Source: Meandrina meandrites
Taxonomy: Eukaryota; Cnidaria; Anthozoa; Scleractinia; Meandrinidae
Reading direction: 5' to 3'
NCBI GenBank assembly: GCA_963693305.1
Contig: OY855906.1
Span: forward strand, 8,772,102 to 8,836,101
DNA: 64,000 nt
Below the pieces are notes generated by a model. The model was not told the origin of the DNA. It ran no database searches and saw nothing but the letters and a program-made list of their open reading frames with translations. Position 1 is the first letter of the stretch; every line of letters begins with the position of its first letter. Position numbers and translations under genes: made by a program. Of the stretch, positions 11,321 through 22,800 are shown one piece after another.

Positions 11321-13760
11321 TGAAAAAAATCGATAATTCTCAAACTTGGCCAGAATGTTGGTCTAGTGGAACTATTTATAAAAAAAAAGTACTTAAAGTT
11401 CAATCAGATTTTTATTTTACGCGAACGGCGATGATGACGGTTTGAAAGCTCTAACAAGTGGTTCACACATGACTTAAAAATTTACCAAAAAAGCACAAAA
11501 ATGCACAGTCAAACAATTAACACATCATTCAAAAGAAGACATACGGATTAACAATTTAAATGGCTAAATAAACAATTACACTCAAAACATAATATTTTCA
11601 AGATTTGTAATTTTTCGGCCTATTTTGCCTATTTCAGAACGGTAAAAATGGCAATATTGAGAGCCAGTGCTATAAAAATATATCCTAAACGAAAGAGCAA
11701 CATTTCTTCTTCCAATATATAAAATAAAATTTTTGGGCTACTCGAACAACAAATTTGACAGTGGTACCGTGAAGTGGTACCGAGCTCAAAAATCGCTTTT
11801 TCGTGTCACGGTATTTCCATCAATAAAATGTCAAAATTGACAGTTAAAAATCGCACTTTGGTTTGTCATCTAGTGTTATGAAAATATAACCCAATGAAGA
11901 GCAACGTTTTTTCTTAAAGCAAAATGTAAAAATACTTTTGGGCCACTTAAACAACGAATTTTGAGAGCGCTGTACGCAAGTGTTACTGAGCTCAAAAATC
12001 CGTACATTTAAAATTGCGTGACACATCCTCCAATCGATGGCCCATAAACCGAGCTCCGAAGCACTTGCGAGTTTCCCTTGCGAGGGAAGCTCGAAAAAAG
12101 AGGTCTAGTACGTTGTTGTTATAGTATGCAAAAATGATTTGGTAGCGCTTGAAAAGGTAAGATACTTAGTATAATGAACGTTTGGCTAACGGGCTTCTTA
12201 CAAATTTTAATAAGTTCTTGGAAGTTCTTCGCTCTTAAAATTTTCTTTCGTATTTGACAGTTTAGATTGCTCAATGAAAACGACATTTTAAGCTGTAGGC
12301 TACCAAATAATTATTGATCTTTTCAATTTACAAAAGGAGCTTACCTCCAATGACTGCTACTTGATTATATCTTAGCTGTTGGCTGATTACACGCGGAGAA
12401 CAAGAACTTGCGTAACCTTCCCATGATTGAAATTATTGCGTGACAGTGTGGTCAGTCTAAGTAACGGCCGAATAAATATCACAAATTTCAGAAATTATTG
12501 TTTAAATTTTACCAAAAAAAAAATATAAGCAGTTGCTAAAACAATAGCTAGGACTGATCATTGTTGATACGCTGTGAACTGTCAAAAAGTTTCGTTTTTT
12601 CGATGGTAATCGTCGCGTCTTCGATTTCTTCGGAAATACCCATAGAAAGGCTCAAATATGGAAGCTCTCCAAATAAATGACAAGCTGACGTCATCACTCC
12701 AGACACGTGGCCGAAGATACTATCTATGCTTGTACAAGATAAATTCGGAACGCTACAAAATATTAATGGAGCATCCAACAGGCACACTTCCCTGAACCAC
12801 TGAAACGCGTCAAAATTTGCTCACACTTCCAAGGGTTAAAAATCAGTTTATTTTTTAAGGCAAAATACTTTACATATACATGCTATTATACTAAAAAAAG
12901 AACGTCTTGATTTCATAATTGTACATTTGTTTATGGATGAGTACCTGCAATACCTTACGTTAGCCACGCACCCAAAACTTTGCGGTCTAGATAGGGTGTG
13001 GGTATTAGAGATAACGCCCTCTCTAAAACAGCTATGTATGGATATTTTTTCCCGCAACAGTGCAGATCTCTGCTGCGCTCAGCAGGAAGTGTTATGCTAA
13101 GTGGAGGAAACCTAAAAGAAATCGTCATTTATGCATATGAGTACAATACATATAGCACCAAATATTAGATCTTGATAGTTAGAACATCTCAAGGCTTTGT
13201 GCGGTGGATCAGCAACCTTGATATGGTTTTCTTTTCTTTGCGCCGGGTTTAACAACCGTTTAACAGTGAAACGACTTTCAGTGTTTGAAATCATTGCTTT
13301 ACAACTCTGTGTTTCTGTTGCCAAACACAAGCTCTTCTGGAACAATTATTGTGTAGTGGGTTTGTTAGTCTTCTTATATTCGACAGAGTGCTTTTCAGGG
13401 CCTCGGTATGCGCAATTGTTAGGCGCGTAGTTTTTAAAATATCCCTAAGCTGTGTGATGCGTGTTGCAAGGAGCAAGTTTCTTATGTTATAAATTATGTC
13501 AATGATGTATTTGCATCACTGATTTGCCCATGAAGTAACTCAAACTATCAATTTTTGCGTCCATAGAGACTTAACCACATTACTGCTCAATTACGCGGGT
13601 GTTCAAAAACCCTTTTCGTGGCCCTAACTCCCTTTCCTTGAAAGGGAAAAATCTGAAATTTGGGTCACTTGTTGCTGTCGTGATGGTGTTTAATTTGATT
13701 ATAATATTGTGTCCTATCTCTCAAAAAAATATGCCGATAATGACATTCGGAACATCTAGC
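11321..13760. other. Interior of the 4.3-kb element, no recognised gene
   Basis: AT-rich sequence with only short frames. Two diverged direct repeats of roughly 130 bp lie at about 11670-11800 and 11870-12000; both contain GAGCAAC-, TTTTGGGC- and GAGCTCAAAAATC-type blocks. Nothing here looks like a transposase. Confidence 0.4.
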
Positions 13761-14359
13761 AAATAGGGAGCTTTCGTAACGTTGCCGCTTTTAAGACATT
13801 AGTAACTTAAAATCTTTATAAAAAATAAAGGAGTGCGCCGTTTCCTTTGATTTTTCTCTGATATATTGCCTAAGCATAACTTTATCTTGTGCTAAAGTTT
13901 GAGCAAATTTGGTCGAAGAACTTTTATGGAATAAAGTTTTCAAAGTCAAGAAACAAAAAATGAGCTTTTTCCGATCCATGATTCTGTTCATTGGCATGAA
14001 GAGTCAAACAGTTACACGGCAGAATTTTTCTGGGCGTCATATCTCACATTTAAATCATTGTGGTAATCGAGAGAATCGTGTGGGACATAAATGGTAAGCC
14101 AATAGCTACATTTCGGCCGAGAAATTAGATTTAAAGCTTTTAACAGGATGCTTACCACGAGATAGGGAACTTATGTAACCTCTCAGGTATATATTAGAGT
14201 CTTATTCAGTGATATTGAAATGGTATATGTTGACCACTTGTATGCATTGGAATGACATGTTAAAGGTTATTTCAGCCTTTGAATGGTTTCGCTGCGTGTA
14301 GAATTGTTCAAGCTATCAGAAAAAGAGAATAGCGTTACAAAAGTGCCTTACTTTTCTTC

Positions 14360-14360
<1 letters not shown>

Positions 14361-14400
<40 letters not shown>
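14361..14400. repeat. (AG)n microsatellite, 20 units
   Basis: Forty bases of AG directly after the inverted right end of the 4.3-kb element, in the same strand orientation as the tract at 9873-10040. Confidence 0.9.
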
Positions 14401-14403
<3 letters not shown>

Positions 14404-15055
14404 AGCACCAAGATTCCTACACCAATATATAGATCAGATGGAAGGATCTTTTGATAAATAGTAACCGACTCTTACCAAAAGTCAATTTGAAATTGATTAC
14501 TTCATAAAACAAAGGAAAGAAATTTCGACCATCTCTACTAAACTTGAATGCCAAATTTTTGGTATGAAACATACTGGATTTAGAGTGGCTTTTACGTTTA
14601 TTCGATCCATAGCGATCGAACAATCCTAGTAATCGAACAATTACGACATAAGATCTAACAGCTGTTTCAGTACCATGTATTTCACACAGACCAGATAATG
14701 AAATTTCTTCCACAAACGACATTCAATTGTTGTACTGTACTCACTTTATATCAGAACGAATAAGCGTGTTACCTGGGAAATGGATGCTATAACACTCTTG
14801 CTGTCCATTGTAAATTGTGTTGTACTTCTGATCAGAGATCAAACAGGGCGATGGATGGTGGTAACAGGCTAAAGGTTGGTGTTGCCTTGGTCCAAGATAG
14901 CTGGAGAGAACGAGTTGGATTTCAAGACCCTTTTATACGATTATTTCTGTCAAAAACGTCAATCAGAAGTTTGATACAAAACACACGACGCCTGTGAAAT
15001 GGGACCCGACGATTTTGAAATCGCCAAAATTATATCTTATATGGTAGAGTCTGCT

Positions 15056-15367
15056 TACGAGCCAAGGGGCCCATCAGGCCGGAGCTTATCCCGGTTTCCA
15101 TAGCATGAAGCGACTAGGAGTATTTCTACTCCCCCCTGGATGGGATGCTAGTCCATCGCAGGGTTACCCCCAGTAGTAAATTCGCCGGTACCCATTTATA
15201 CATTTATACAACGAGTCTGCTTACGAGCCAAGGGGCCCATCAGGCCGGAGCTTATCCCGGTTTCCGTAGCATGAAGCGACTAGGAGTATTTCTACTCCCC
15301 CCTGGATGGGATGCTAGTCCATGGCAGGGTTACTCCCAGCAGTAAATTCGTCGGTACCCATTTATAC
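15056..15367 (-). mobile_element. Two tandem 3' portions of a tRNA-derived SINE
   Basis: Two near-identical copies (about 15056-15205 and 15208-15367) match the body of the fuller SINEs at 37047-37322 and 44588-44852. They share GGCCCATCAGGCCGGAGCTT and GGATGGGATGCTAGTCCAT. The tRNA-like head is absent from both. A head fragment with CAGCGCACTAACCATTAGG lies at about 15800-15836. Confidence 0.8.
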
Positions 15368-15490
15368 AACGAATTTAAATTTGCAAGGACCACCGTGACG
15401 AAATAGAAGTACCGGATCCTCTAAATTTAGAAGATCTAATCAGCTATAACAAAATGGTAAACGAAGAAAAGCAAGGCTGATTGAACAGTT

Positions 15491-15551
15491 GGGAACTATA
15501 TATATTTCCAATATTTCGGAAGGCACGGCCTTCCTTCTTCAGGGTGTTACA
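15491..15551 (-). ncRNA. Hammerhead-like motif, copy 2
   Basis: On the minus strand CCCTGAAGAA is followed by the 7-bp stem GGAAGGC/GCCTTCC and then GAAATATT. The CUGANGA...GAAA core is complete, but one extra A stands between the core and stem II compared with the canonical form. Stem I is at best two base pairs in the monomer. It is probably the end of a Penelope-like or related retroelement. Confidence 0.3.
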
Positions 15552-16602
15552 AAGAATGACTCTAAAAGTTAAACGTTACAAATTTAAAATATAGGAAATA
15601 CGATATATAAGAAAGATGAAACTTAGTACGTTATTTTAGTATCAGCATTCAACCTTTTGTGCCATTTATAGCTTTTTCACAGCATTTCATACTGTTACGT
15701 TTCTCCATAATTTTAAATTTCAAAGTTTAACGTTTATTTCTACCGTTACTTATCTCTTAGCCACGTCACATAGATTAGTACGTTATCATTATTTGCGGAG
15801 TCCAGCGCACTAACCATTAGGCCACCGTGCCTCCCACATATCTTATATGACGGAATATAAATTTTATTAAGTCTTGCAAACTATTAGTGAATATTTAGAT
15901 GAATAAACTTAAATAAAATATAAAATAGAAGTACAGTAAGCTTATTTTGCCTTCCGTGCTAACTAAAGAATCAGACACAATCATTTGCCACCGTGCTTTG
16001 TCTGCTTTGAGCCGTTGTCTAGACAAACTGCAAACCAAACCGGTTCTGACGGTTGGCACTTGATTCACGATCGCGGTTACCTTTAGTTCAATACATGTCA
16101 ATACATGTATTGAAGCCGCAACTCGATGGACCATTTTATTTTATTTATTTGATAAAGCGCCCTGGGCGTTTTTTTTAATTTTTGGACCACAAGAGTGGGC
16201 GCTTTAATATTCGAGGTGGGCGCTTATTCGAGGCTAGGCACTTAATTACATTTTCAGCAAGTAGTAAGTTTATTTTGCAACAAAACAAATTCATTACCCA
16301 ACGTCGTTTCCCTTGGCAAGGTTGCACATTACTTACCTATATTACGTGCTGACAAACATTTACTTACAATACTTTACCTACTTAGGGACGGACCATTATT
16401 TTTCTGGAGGGGAGGGGGGGATGAAAAATATTGAAAAATATTGTTTGCAGGGCCTAAAAAGCCAAAATAAATTGTTTGCAAACATCATATGTATTAAAAA
16501 AATAGTTTGCGTAGAAGTCAGATAAACTTTTTTTAATTTTTTAATTTTTTAACGAAGACTAGGAAGCAGCACAAGGAAAGACTTCTTGTAGTTGTAAGCT
16601 TG

Positions 16603-16652
16603 TCCTTTATTTTCGACGCGTTTTGTCTCTAACTGAGACTTCTTCAGGGAAT
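16603..16652 (-). ncRNA. Hammerhead-like motif, copy 3 (core base changed)
   Basis: On the minus strand CCTGAAGAA is followed by the stem GTCTC/GAGAC with loop AGTTA, then AAAACGCGTCG. The canonical GAAA reads AAAA, so the G12 position is lost and the motif is predicted inactive. The ACGCGTC end is typical of Penelope-associated hammerheads. Confidence 0.3.
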
Positions 16653-16772
16653 GAATACAACTAGCAAAGAACAGCATATATAGCACATTCGCGTGCCTAG
16701 CTACCAGGCTACAACTTCCCATGGAAGTGAATAATAACTAAAATATGCTGTAAACGAACGTTACAAAAAACG

Positions 16773-16880
16773 CCTTAATACATATGTTATTGCGTGTTGT
16801 TATATTTTGGGGACCACACGATTAGCGCTAATCGTATGCCCGCCAAAATATAACAACACGCAATAACATATGTATTAAGG
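16773..16880. repeat. Perfect 38-bp inverted repeat (hairpin)
   Basis: The arm at 16773-16810 begins CCTTAATACATATGTTATTG and the arm at 16843-16880 is its perfect reverse complement. The 32-nt loop contains the smaller palindrome CGATTAGCGCTAATCG. It lies inside the element at 16385-17070. Confidence 0.85.
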
Positions 16881-17200
16881 ATAATGATTGATGGCAGCAA
16901 AAGCGAACCTCCTTTTTGTGTCAGATCGTGGTTAAAAAAGATCAAAAAAAAATTGTTTGCAGGAAGGTGTTGTTAGAAAAAAAACTGTTTGTAGAGGTGC
17001 ATAGATAAAAAAAAGTTTGCAGAGAAAAATTTTTCATCCCCCCGCCTCCAGAAAAATAATGGTCCGTCCCTTACGTCCGTCGCTTGCGTTGCCTTAAAAG
17101 TAATTGTTTAAGTCTGACAAGAAACATTTGTAAATAAAATGCTATTGGTTAGCTTGCTTGTGGACTCGGTTGGTTGGACGCCAGACTGCCGTGCGGGTAG

Positions 17201-17450
17201 CCTGCGTAGCTGGCGGGATTTCGCGAGGGAGTGCTCTTTTTAGCGGCCGCATGGCCGCCAAGCAGCGAGGGGTTTGGTTAAGAGTCGAGTTATTTCACCT
17301 GCGGCTCCGCCGCTTGTAGCCTCCCACGCAGTCGTTTTCAGGGGCGCTGGGGTGGGAGTGTAACCCGAGCGCCCCTAAAAACGACTTGCTGACGCCGGCT
17401 TCGCCCTCGCGAGAAAAATTTACTCATACCCGCTAATCCCGCCAGCTGCC
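17201..17450. mobile_element. 250-bp GC-rich TIR element
   Basis: The left end contains GTAGCTGGCGGGATT and the right end AATCCCGCCAGCTGCC. An internal inverted pair, GGGGCGCT/AGCGCCCC, surrounds about 17341-17380. Non-coding. Confidence 0.5.
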
Positions 17451-18420
17451 AACAATACTCAGGCCTGAACAATACTCAGGGTTTTAAAGGAGCTACGTCA
17501 CGGACAATGCGTCTTGAAAAAATTGGCACTTTTTTTTTGGTCGTAAACGGTCTTAATCTTCGTCAGTCTAAACCATCCTTGGTTATTTTCGCGTTTTTAT
17601 CATTCCGTTGATGTATTTCTGTGTTAGAAAACTATTTTTTTGAGGTTTCATTCAATTTCCAAGTGCATGATCAAAAAAGGACTAAAACATCGTGTGCAAT
17701 AGGTTAGACTTTCTAGTCTTCTCTGATAATGCCGTGCTGACATGACAAGATAGGGAGGTGCTGATGAGGGCGATATAAAATCATAGGTTCCGTCTCCTGC
17801 ATCTTCTCCGTCATGGTTTAGTAGGGGATATAAAAGAGCCACATCTGTTCGAAAAGAGTAGGACACTCTCCCCGGGAAATGTGGCTTGGCCTGAAGGGTT
17901 ATACTTTCTTTTCACCAACCTTGATGAGCCTTCCCCGTTGGACATAGTTGTCCAAGAAAAATTGAAACAAATAAATAAATAGCGAGTAGCGAAAGAACGC
18001 CGTTCCCTCGCCTTTTTCCCTACACACCCCTCCCTTCCCTTTTGATTTTCGCTCGCCGTCTCTCGCGCTGTTCCCCGACTGACCGAATGCTTGGAACAGG
18101 TTGAACATTTGAAGGAGGAACATTGAAGAAAAGAATGAAACAAATTACTAGAACAATATAATAAGCACTGGAGCGCTAATTTTTTTTTTCACTTGGTGCA
18201 CTTTTATTATTTTAATTACATGTTATTAATATTTTTTCCAAGGGCCCGTGAAGCGAAAAAAGAGCGTTTTTCTTTCCTTCCGCACACAATGTCGCAAAGG
18301 GCAACTTTGTAAATAAACGGCACGCAATGCATGCAGAAGCTATGACGTTTCACAAGGGGTCTTTAAGAATTTTCAGGAAATTTGACAGAAAATTTCAAGA
18401 AAGTTAATAAAAATAGCTGA
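17451..18420. other. Intergenic repeat-rich sequence without a recognised gene
   Basis: AAAGGAGCTACGTCACGG at about 17485 resembles the terminus of the TTAA elements at 2390 and 39032, but I could not find its partner end. No gene is supported. Confidence 0.35.
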
Positions 18421-18981
18421 CAACTTCTGTGTTGAATGATTGTTCGACAAAAGTTGCGTTATGTTGCAGGGAGATATCTGATACTGACGACATATGATAC
18501 AAGGTCAAACGCTGTCTTGAAATTGTTGAGCCCTTTTGTTTTAAAAAAAGTTAAAGATTTCTGTTTACTAAATCTTATAAAACACATCAAATATAATTAG
18601 TCTCTTTCACTTATACTTAGAATTAGTCCTTCTTGTTGAGTTAAACATGATTTCTTTTCCACTGACGTTTATTCCTGAACAACTTCTGTGTTGAATGACT
18701 GTTTGACAAAAGCTGTGTTATCTTGTAGCGCGACATCCGGTACTGACGACATACGATACAAGGTCAAACGCTGTCTTGAAAATGTTTAGCCCTTTTCTTT
18801 TAAAAAATGTAAAGATTTCTGTTTACTAAACCTAATAAAACACATCAAATACAATTTATGTCTTTCGTTTATACATAGAATCAGTCCTTTCTAACTGCCC
18901 GGGAGTATTTTGCTTTGAGTTCTACGCCGTGATTTCTTGTTGAGTTTTACTTGAATTCTTTTCTACTGACGTTTATCCCTG
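18421..18981. repeat. Diverged tandem duplication, about 259-bp unit
   Basis: Both copies start CAACTTCTGTGTTGAATGA (18421 and 18680) and share ACAAGGTCAAACGCTGTCTT and AAAGATTTCTGTTTACTAAA. They end in similar CTGACGTTTAT blocks. Copy 2 has about 43 extra bases. Confidence 0.8.
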
Positions 18982-19892
18982 AAGTTAGTTCCAAATTCTA
19001 TTCGGTTCTAGAAAGATCGGTCGATTGCAACAGGCAACAGATCCCGTCCGTCCACTCGCACGACGACAAGAGCAAGAACACAAACCATGCACCTAGTTCC
19101 CAATGCTCTTCGGTTCAATTCAGGGAGTAATCGCGCTCACACCGTAACACCAAAAATTCCATAAATTCCATCGCTTTTTCGCTTTACAGCATTAACCGAT
19201 GACGTCATTATATGACGTCATCGCTTAAAAATTATTGGTTCTCGACACACTCATCTTCGGGTTAGTGTATTTATTTTTATTTTATTTAAGGGCCGAGCCT
19301 AGACGCAGACTTCTTTGTCTTGTGCCAGGACGCATTTGGAACAAGTTTTTGAATCGTTGTCTGTCCGAGCCATATTGGATTCTTATGCCGTAAATTATTA
19401 TAGTCATTATCAAAAGTTCATAAGCTAAGTCTATTACGTAGAAATGATGGCGGGCACTTGCGATGAGATTATTGCAAATTGTTGCAAATAACGAACGGCA
19501 ATTGCTTTAACGCGATTGGCTACGAATACTGATTCGTGGAAAAGCCGTTCTAAAAATAGCCTGCTCGCGAAACAAATATCTCAAGACACATCACCAAAGA
19601 TGTAGACTTCTAGCATGTTTTCGCTTATGAAATTCTGTCATTGTGCATTGCACACAGCTATACGATACTGTACCATTCCAAAAGCCAATCTCGCTTTTCT
19701 CTCCAAGATTGTTGCCGATATGTGATGTAAAAAATCTTTCAGCTTTTTCTACCTCGGCTCGACATTCAGGCGGCACGTTAAATCAAGGAAGTGCTTGGTT
19801 ATGGAGGCAAACGCTTCCTCATTCCACGCAATCGAAACCAAGTGAGCTCGTTGTTCATTTGGCACATGTTGATGGCGTATCAGAATTCACTC
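18982..19892. other. Region downstream of TIPRL
   Basis: No gene is supported. It holds a short palindrome with two TGACGTCA sites (19198-19223) and the presumed TIPRL 3' untranslated region. Confidence 0.35.
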
Positions 19893-22800
19893 TTAGTTGA
19901 CGGAAGGTTCGACGCCAAGCGTTTCATCGATGCCATCAGGAAATGAAAGCATCTCAAATGTTTCGTGCTGTAGAAACAAGTGTTCGGCTAACTGCGCGGG
20001 ATCGGTAATGGGAACCTGGAAATAAAATCAAACAGAAGCTCTATTAAAATCAGTCACCATTTATTTAATTAGATACTATGGAAGGGAAGGAAGGGGGGGG
20101 GGGGGGCTTGTATAAGGCATCGATAGGTCCAAACCGCACAATAGCTACGAGCATTGCAGTGATGAATTTAAGTCACACCACCTCTAAAACGCTTCCTCTC
20201 CAGAGGTTTCATACAGAATTTCAGACGGGGAATCCCCGTCAATTTATAATTACTGATAGTAATTTATAGACAAACCTTTAACGCTAAGAGGTCTTCTACT
20301 TTTCTTTCTTTCGAGGAATACTCCCGTAACATATATGAAGTACCTGCCTAGTTAAGAGACAATATACACTCAGCTGAGAGGAAAATAATAAGGAGACGGA
20401 CAATTGATTGTTTATAAGCAACCAGTTGACAATCTAGTGCTGTTAATTTTGTTTAGACTCTATTGTAGAGTAGAAGAATTCTACTAGTGCTCTAGTACAA
20501 ATGCTGCAATCTGATTGGCTAAACTATTGTACACAGTCAATCATTAGTAGATACTCATCTGTATTGTATTGTAAATTCGCAAATCTTCTTGGTTCTCCAA
20601 TTGTTTCCTATTTAACAATTAGATTATGAGCTCGAGATTTCTATGAGGTGATAGTTGATGAGGCCGCAGGCCGAATCAACTATCACCTCATAGAAATTGA
20701 GAGCGAATAATCTAATTGTTTTAGTAGAATTCTGACTGAAATAAACGCAAATAATGGTTTCTAATTATTTTCTTACGCATTATCGAACTTAACGTTTTAA
20801 CAAAGTCGCACGCATTGAATTGTCCTTGGTAAATTTGCAGTTGTTTACGCGCGTGCACCCGTTTTTCAATAATTTCAAGCTTTTAAAGTCAAGAAACCGC
20901 TAATGTCCTTCTTTTAGTCTTCTCGGGAATTTTATTATCCATTTACATTTAAACTTCCTTCCAAAACTTCGGAAAAACGATAAAAACGTCGCATTTTGTG
21001 GACGACCTTCGGCAACTGCACACTAATGGCTGATAGTGTTCAATAGCTCAGCCAATCACATTGCAGCATTTGCATTAGTGTACTAGTAGAATTCTAGTAA
21101 TTGCTGATAGAACACGACTGTGCACACTGCGCTAAACGGGAAAATTACGTTTTTTTTTTGGTTTACAAATAGATAAAATTGTAGGTTTTTGGACTGCAAT
21201 CCTTAAGTAGAGTACATTCTTGTTACGTGGTTGCTTTACATTTCAGACTAATTGGTAAAATAGCAAATTGCATGAGCCACTTTAAGACCACCTCCCTCTC
21301 CGACCAACCAAACACTCTCCCCATTCCCAGGAAGTTTAATAATTGCTTAGCAGGAAAGCAAAAAATAAATTGTATCATATTTATGTACCTTGTGATATAT
21401 TCTTGTGTCATTGATCCTAACAAGGACTCCATCGACTCTGAGAAAAAATCTCAAAAGTAGAAAGAAGCCACCTTGCATAACACGCTGAAATCAAAATGAA
21501 AATGTAACTTTTTATGAGGGCCTTCTGGCTTATCATAAACTACCTTATTGTTACTTATTTTCGAGGGAAAATTGTCAAAATACTGATCTGCATTGTGAAC
21601 AAGTTAGTCACAGAATTGGCACAACTGGTTTTTATCAATTTTTCATAACAATAGTTTCCAGTGACACTGAAGAAAACCGTATAAAAAAACGAAACTGACA
21701 AGTTGACATTCTCATACATGTATGCAACAAAGCACTGCTATGCAATAGTACATGACATCGTTTATTTGTGTTTATGGCTGAAGGACACCGTCAATTTTCC
21801 AAATGGAACTTCGGGAGGAAGGCTCCCCCTTTACTAATTATGTAGTAAACTGATGTTAACGTCAATTAAAGAATTGCATAGCAGGGTATTAAATTTCGCA
21901 TGGTTAGTGTCCGCAAAAACTTTTTTTTCTTTTTTTTTCTCAAAAATTAAGTCCCGCAAAAACAAGTAACTCGAGCATCCAGGTCTGCCAGATCTGCCAA
22001 ACCTGTAGGAACAAGTCTGGAAATTTTTCTCCCTAAAAAATCAATTTCAAATAAACTAAAAGATGTGGATATTTACCAGATATTGCATCAAATCAAAGCT
22101 AGTCTACCACTAAATAGAAAGTAGTGTAGTTTGTTCAGTTGTAAGAATGCCACTTGCTTTGGTACCTGAATTTCAGCCATCTTCTCTGGTTGCTTGCTGT
22201 CTTTCCTGCCGAGAGTAAGTGACTAGAGAGGACAGCTGAAATTCAGGCTTCATGTTACTGAGGATAATGGTCAAAACCAGGAGTCTCTCAATGAGACGAG
22301 AGCAGTCTGAAGCAAGACCTGAAACTTCATTACAAGTTCATCCGAAAATCACATTGTACAGTATTTAGGAAAAAGGAACTTTTCACTATTTACCATTTTG
22401 ACATTTAATTTTGCTATTCCATTATCTGCCAGTTCATCTTCATACAATATAACATCCTCATAGAAAAAGATCTTCTCTTTAACTTTGAGCTGTTCTAGAT
22501 CTATTCTCTCTTTGGTGGATTCAACCTGAAAAAGGACAAGAATAGTATAGTTTTCAGCCCTATTCTCCATACAGAGATGAATTCAAAGACACGATGAAGA
22601 ATATGACATTTGTTTATTATAACATTCATTTGGAATCCAGGCTGCCTTTCTTTTAGTATACATAACAGTGGCTCATACCAATAGATTTTGGAGTATTGTT
22701 CCCTTCCCCCCCCAAATGGGATGCTAACTTTTTCACAGGTTATCTCAGAGCATTTTACCAGGTTGCCTCTCTCTCCTCCGCAGAGGCCTCTTTTATTTCT

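Larger units (their letters stand above)
16385..17070. mobile_element. 686-bp TIR element, TTA target duplication, with nested insertions
   Basis: Termini are GGGACGGACCATTATTTTTC and its exact reverse complement. TTA flanks both sides (16382-16384 and 17071-17073), which fits PIF/Harbinger-type transposition. The interior contains a perfect 38-bp palindrome and a hammerhead-like motif, so other repeats probably inserted into it. Confidence 0.75.
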
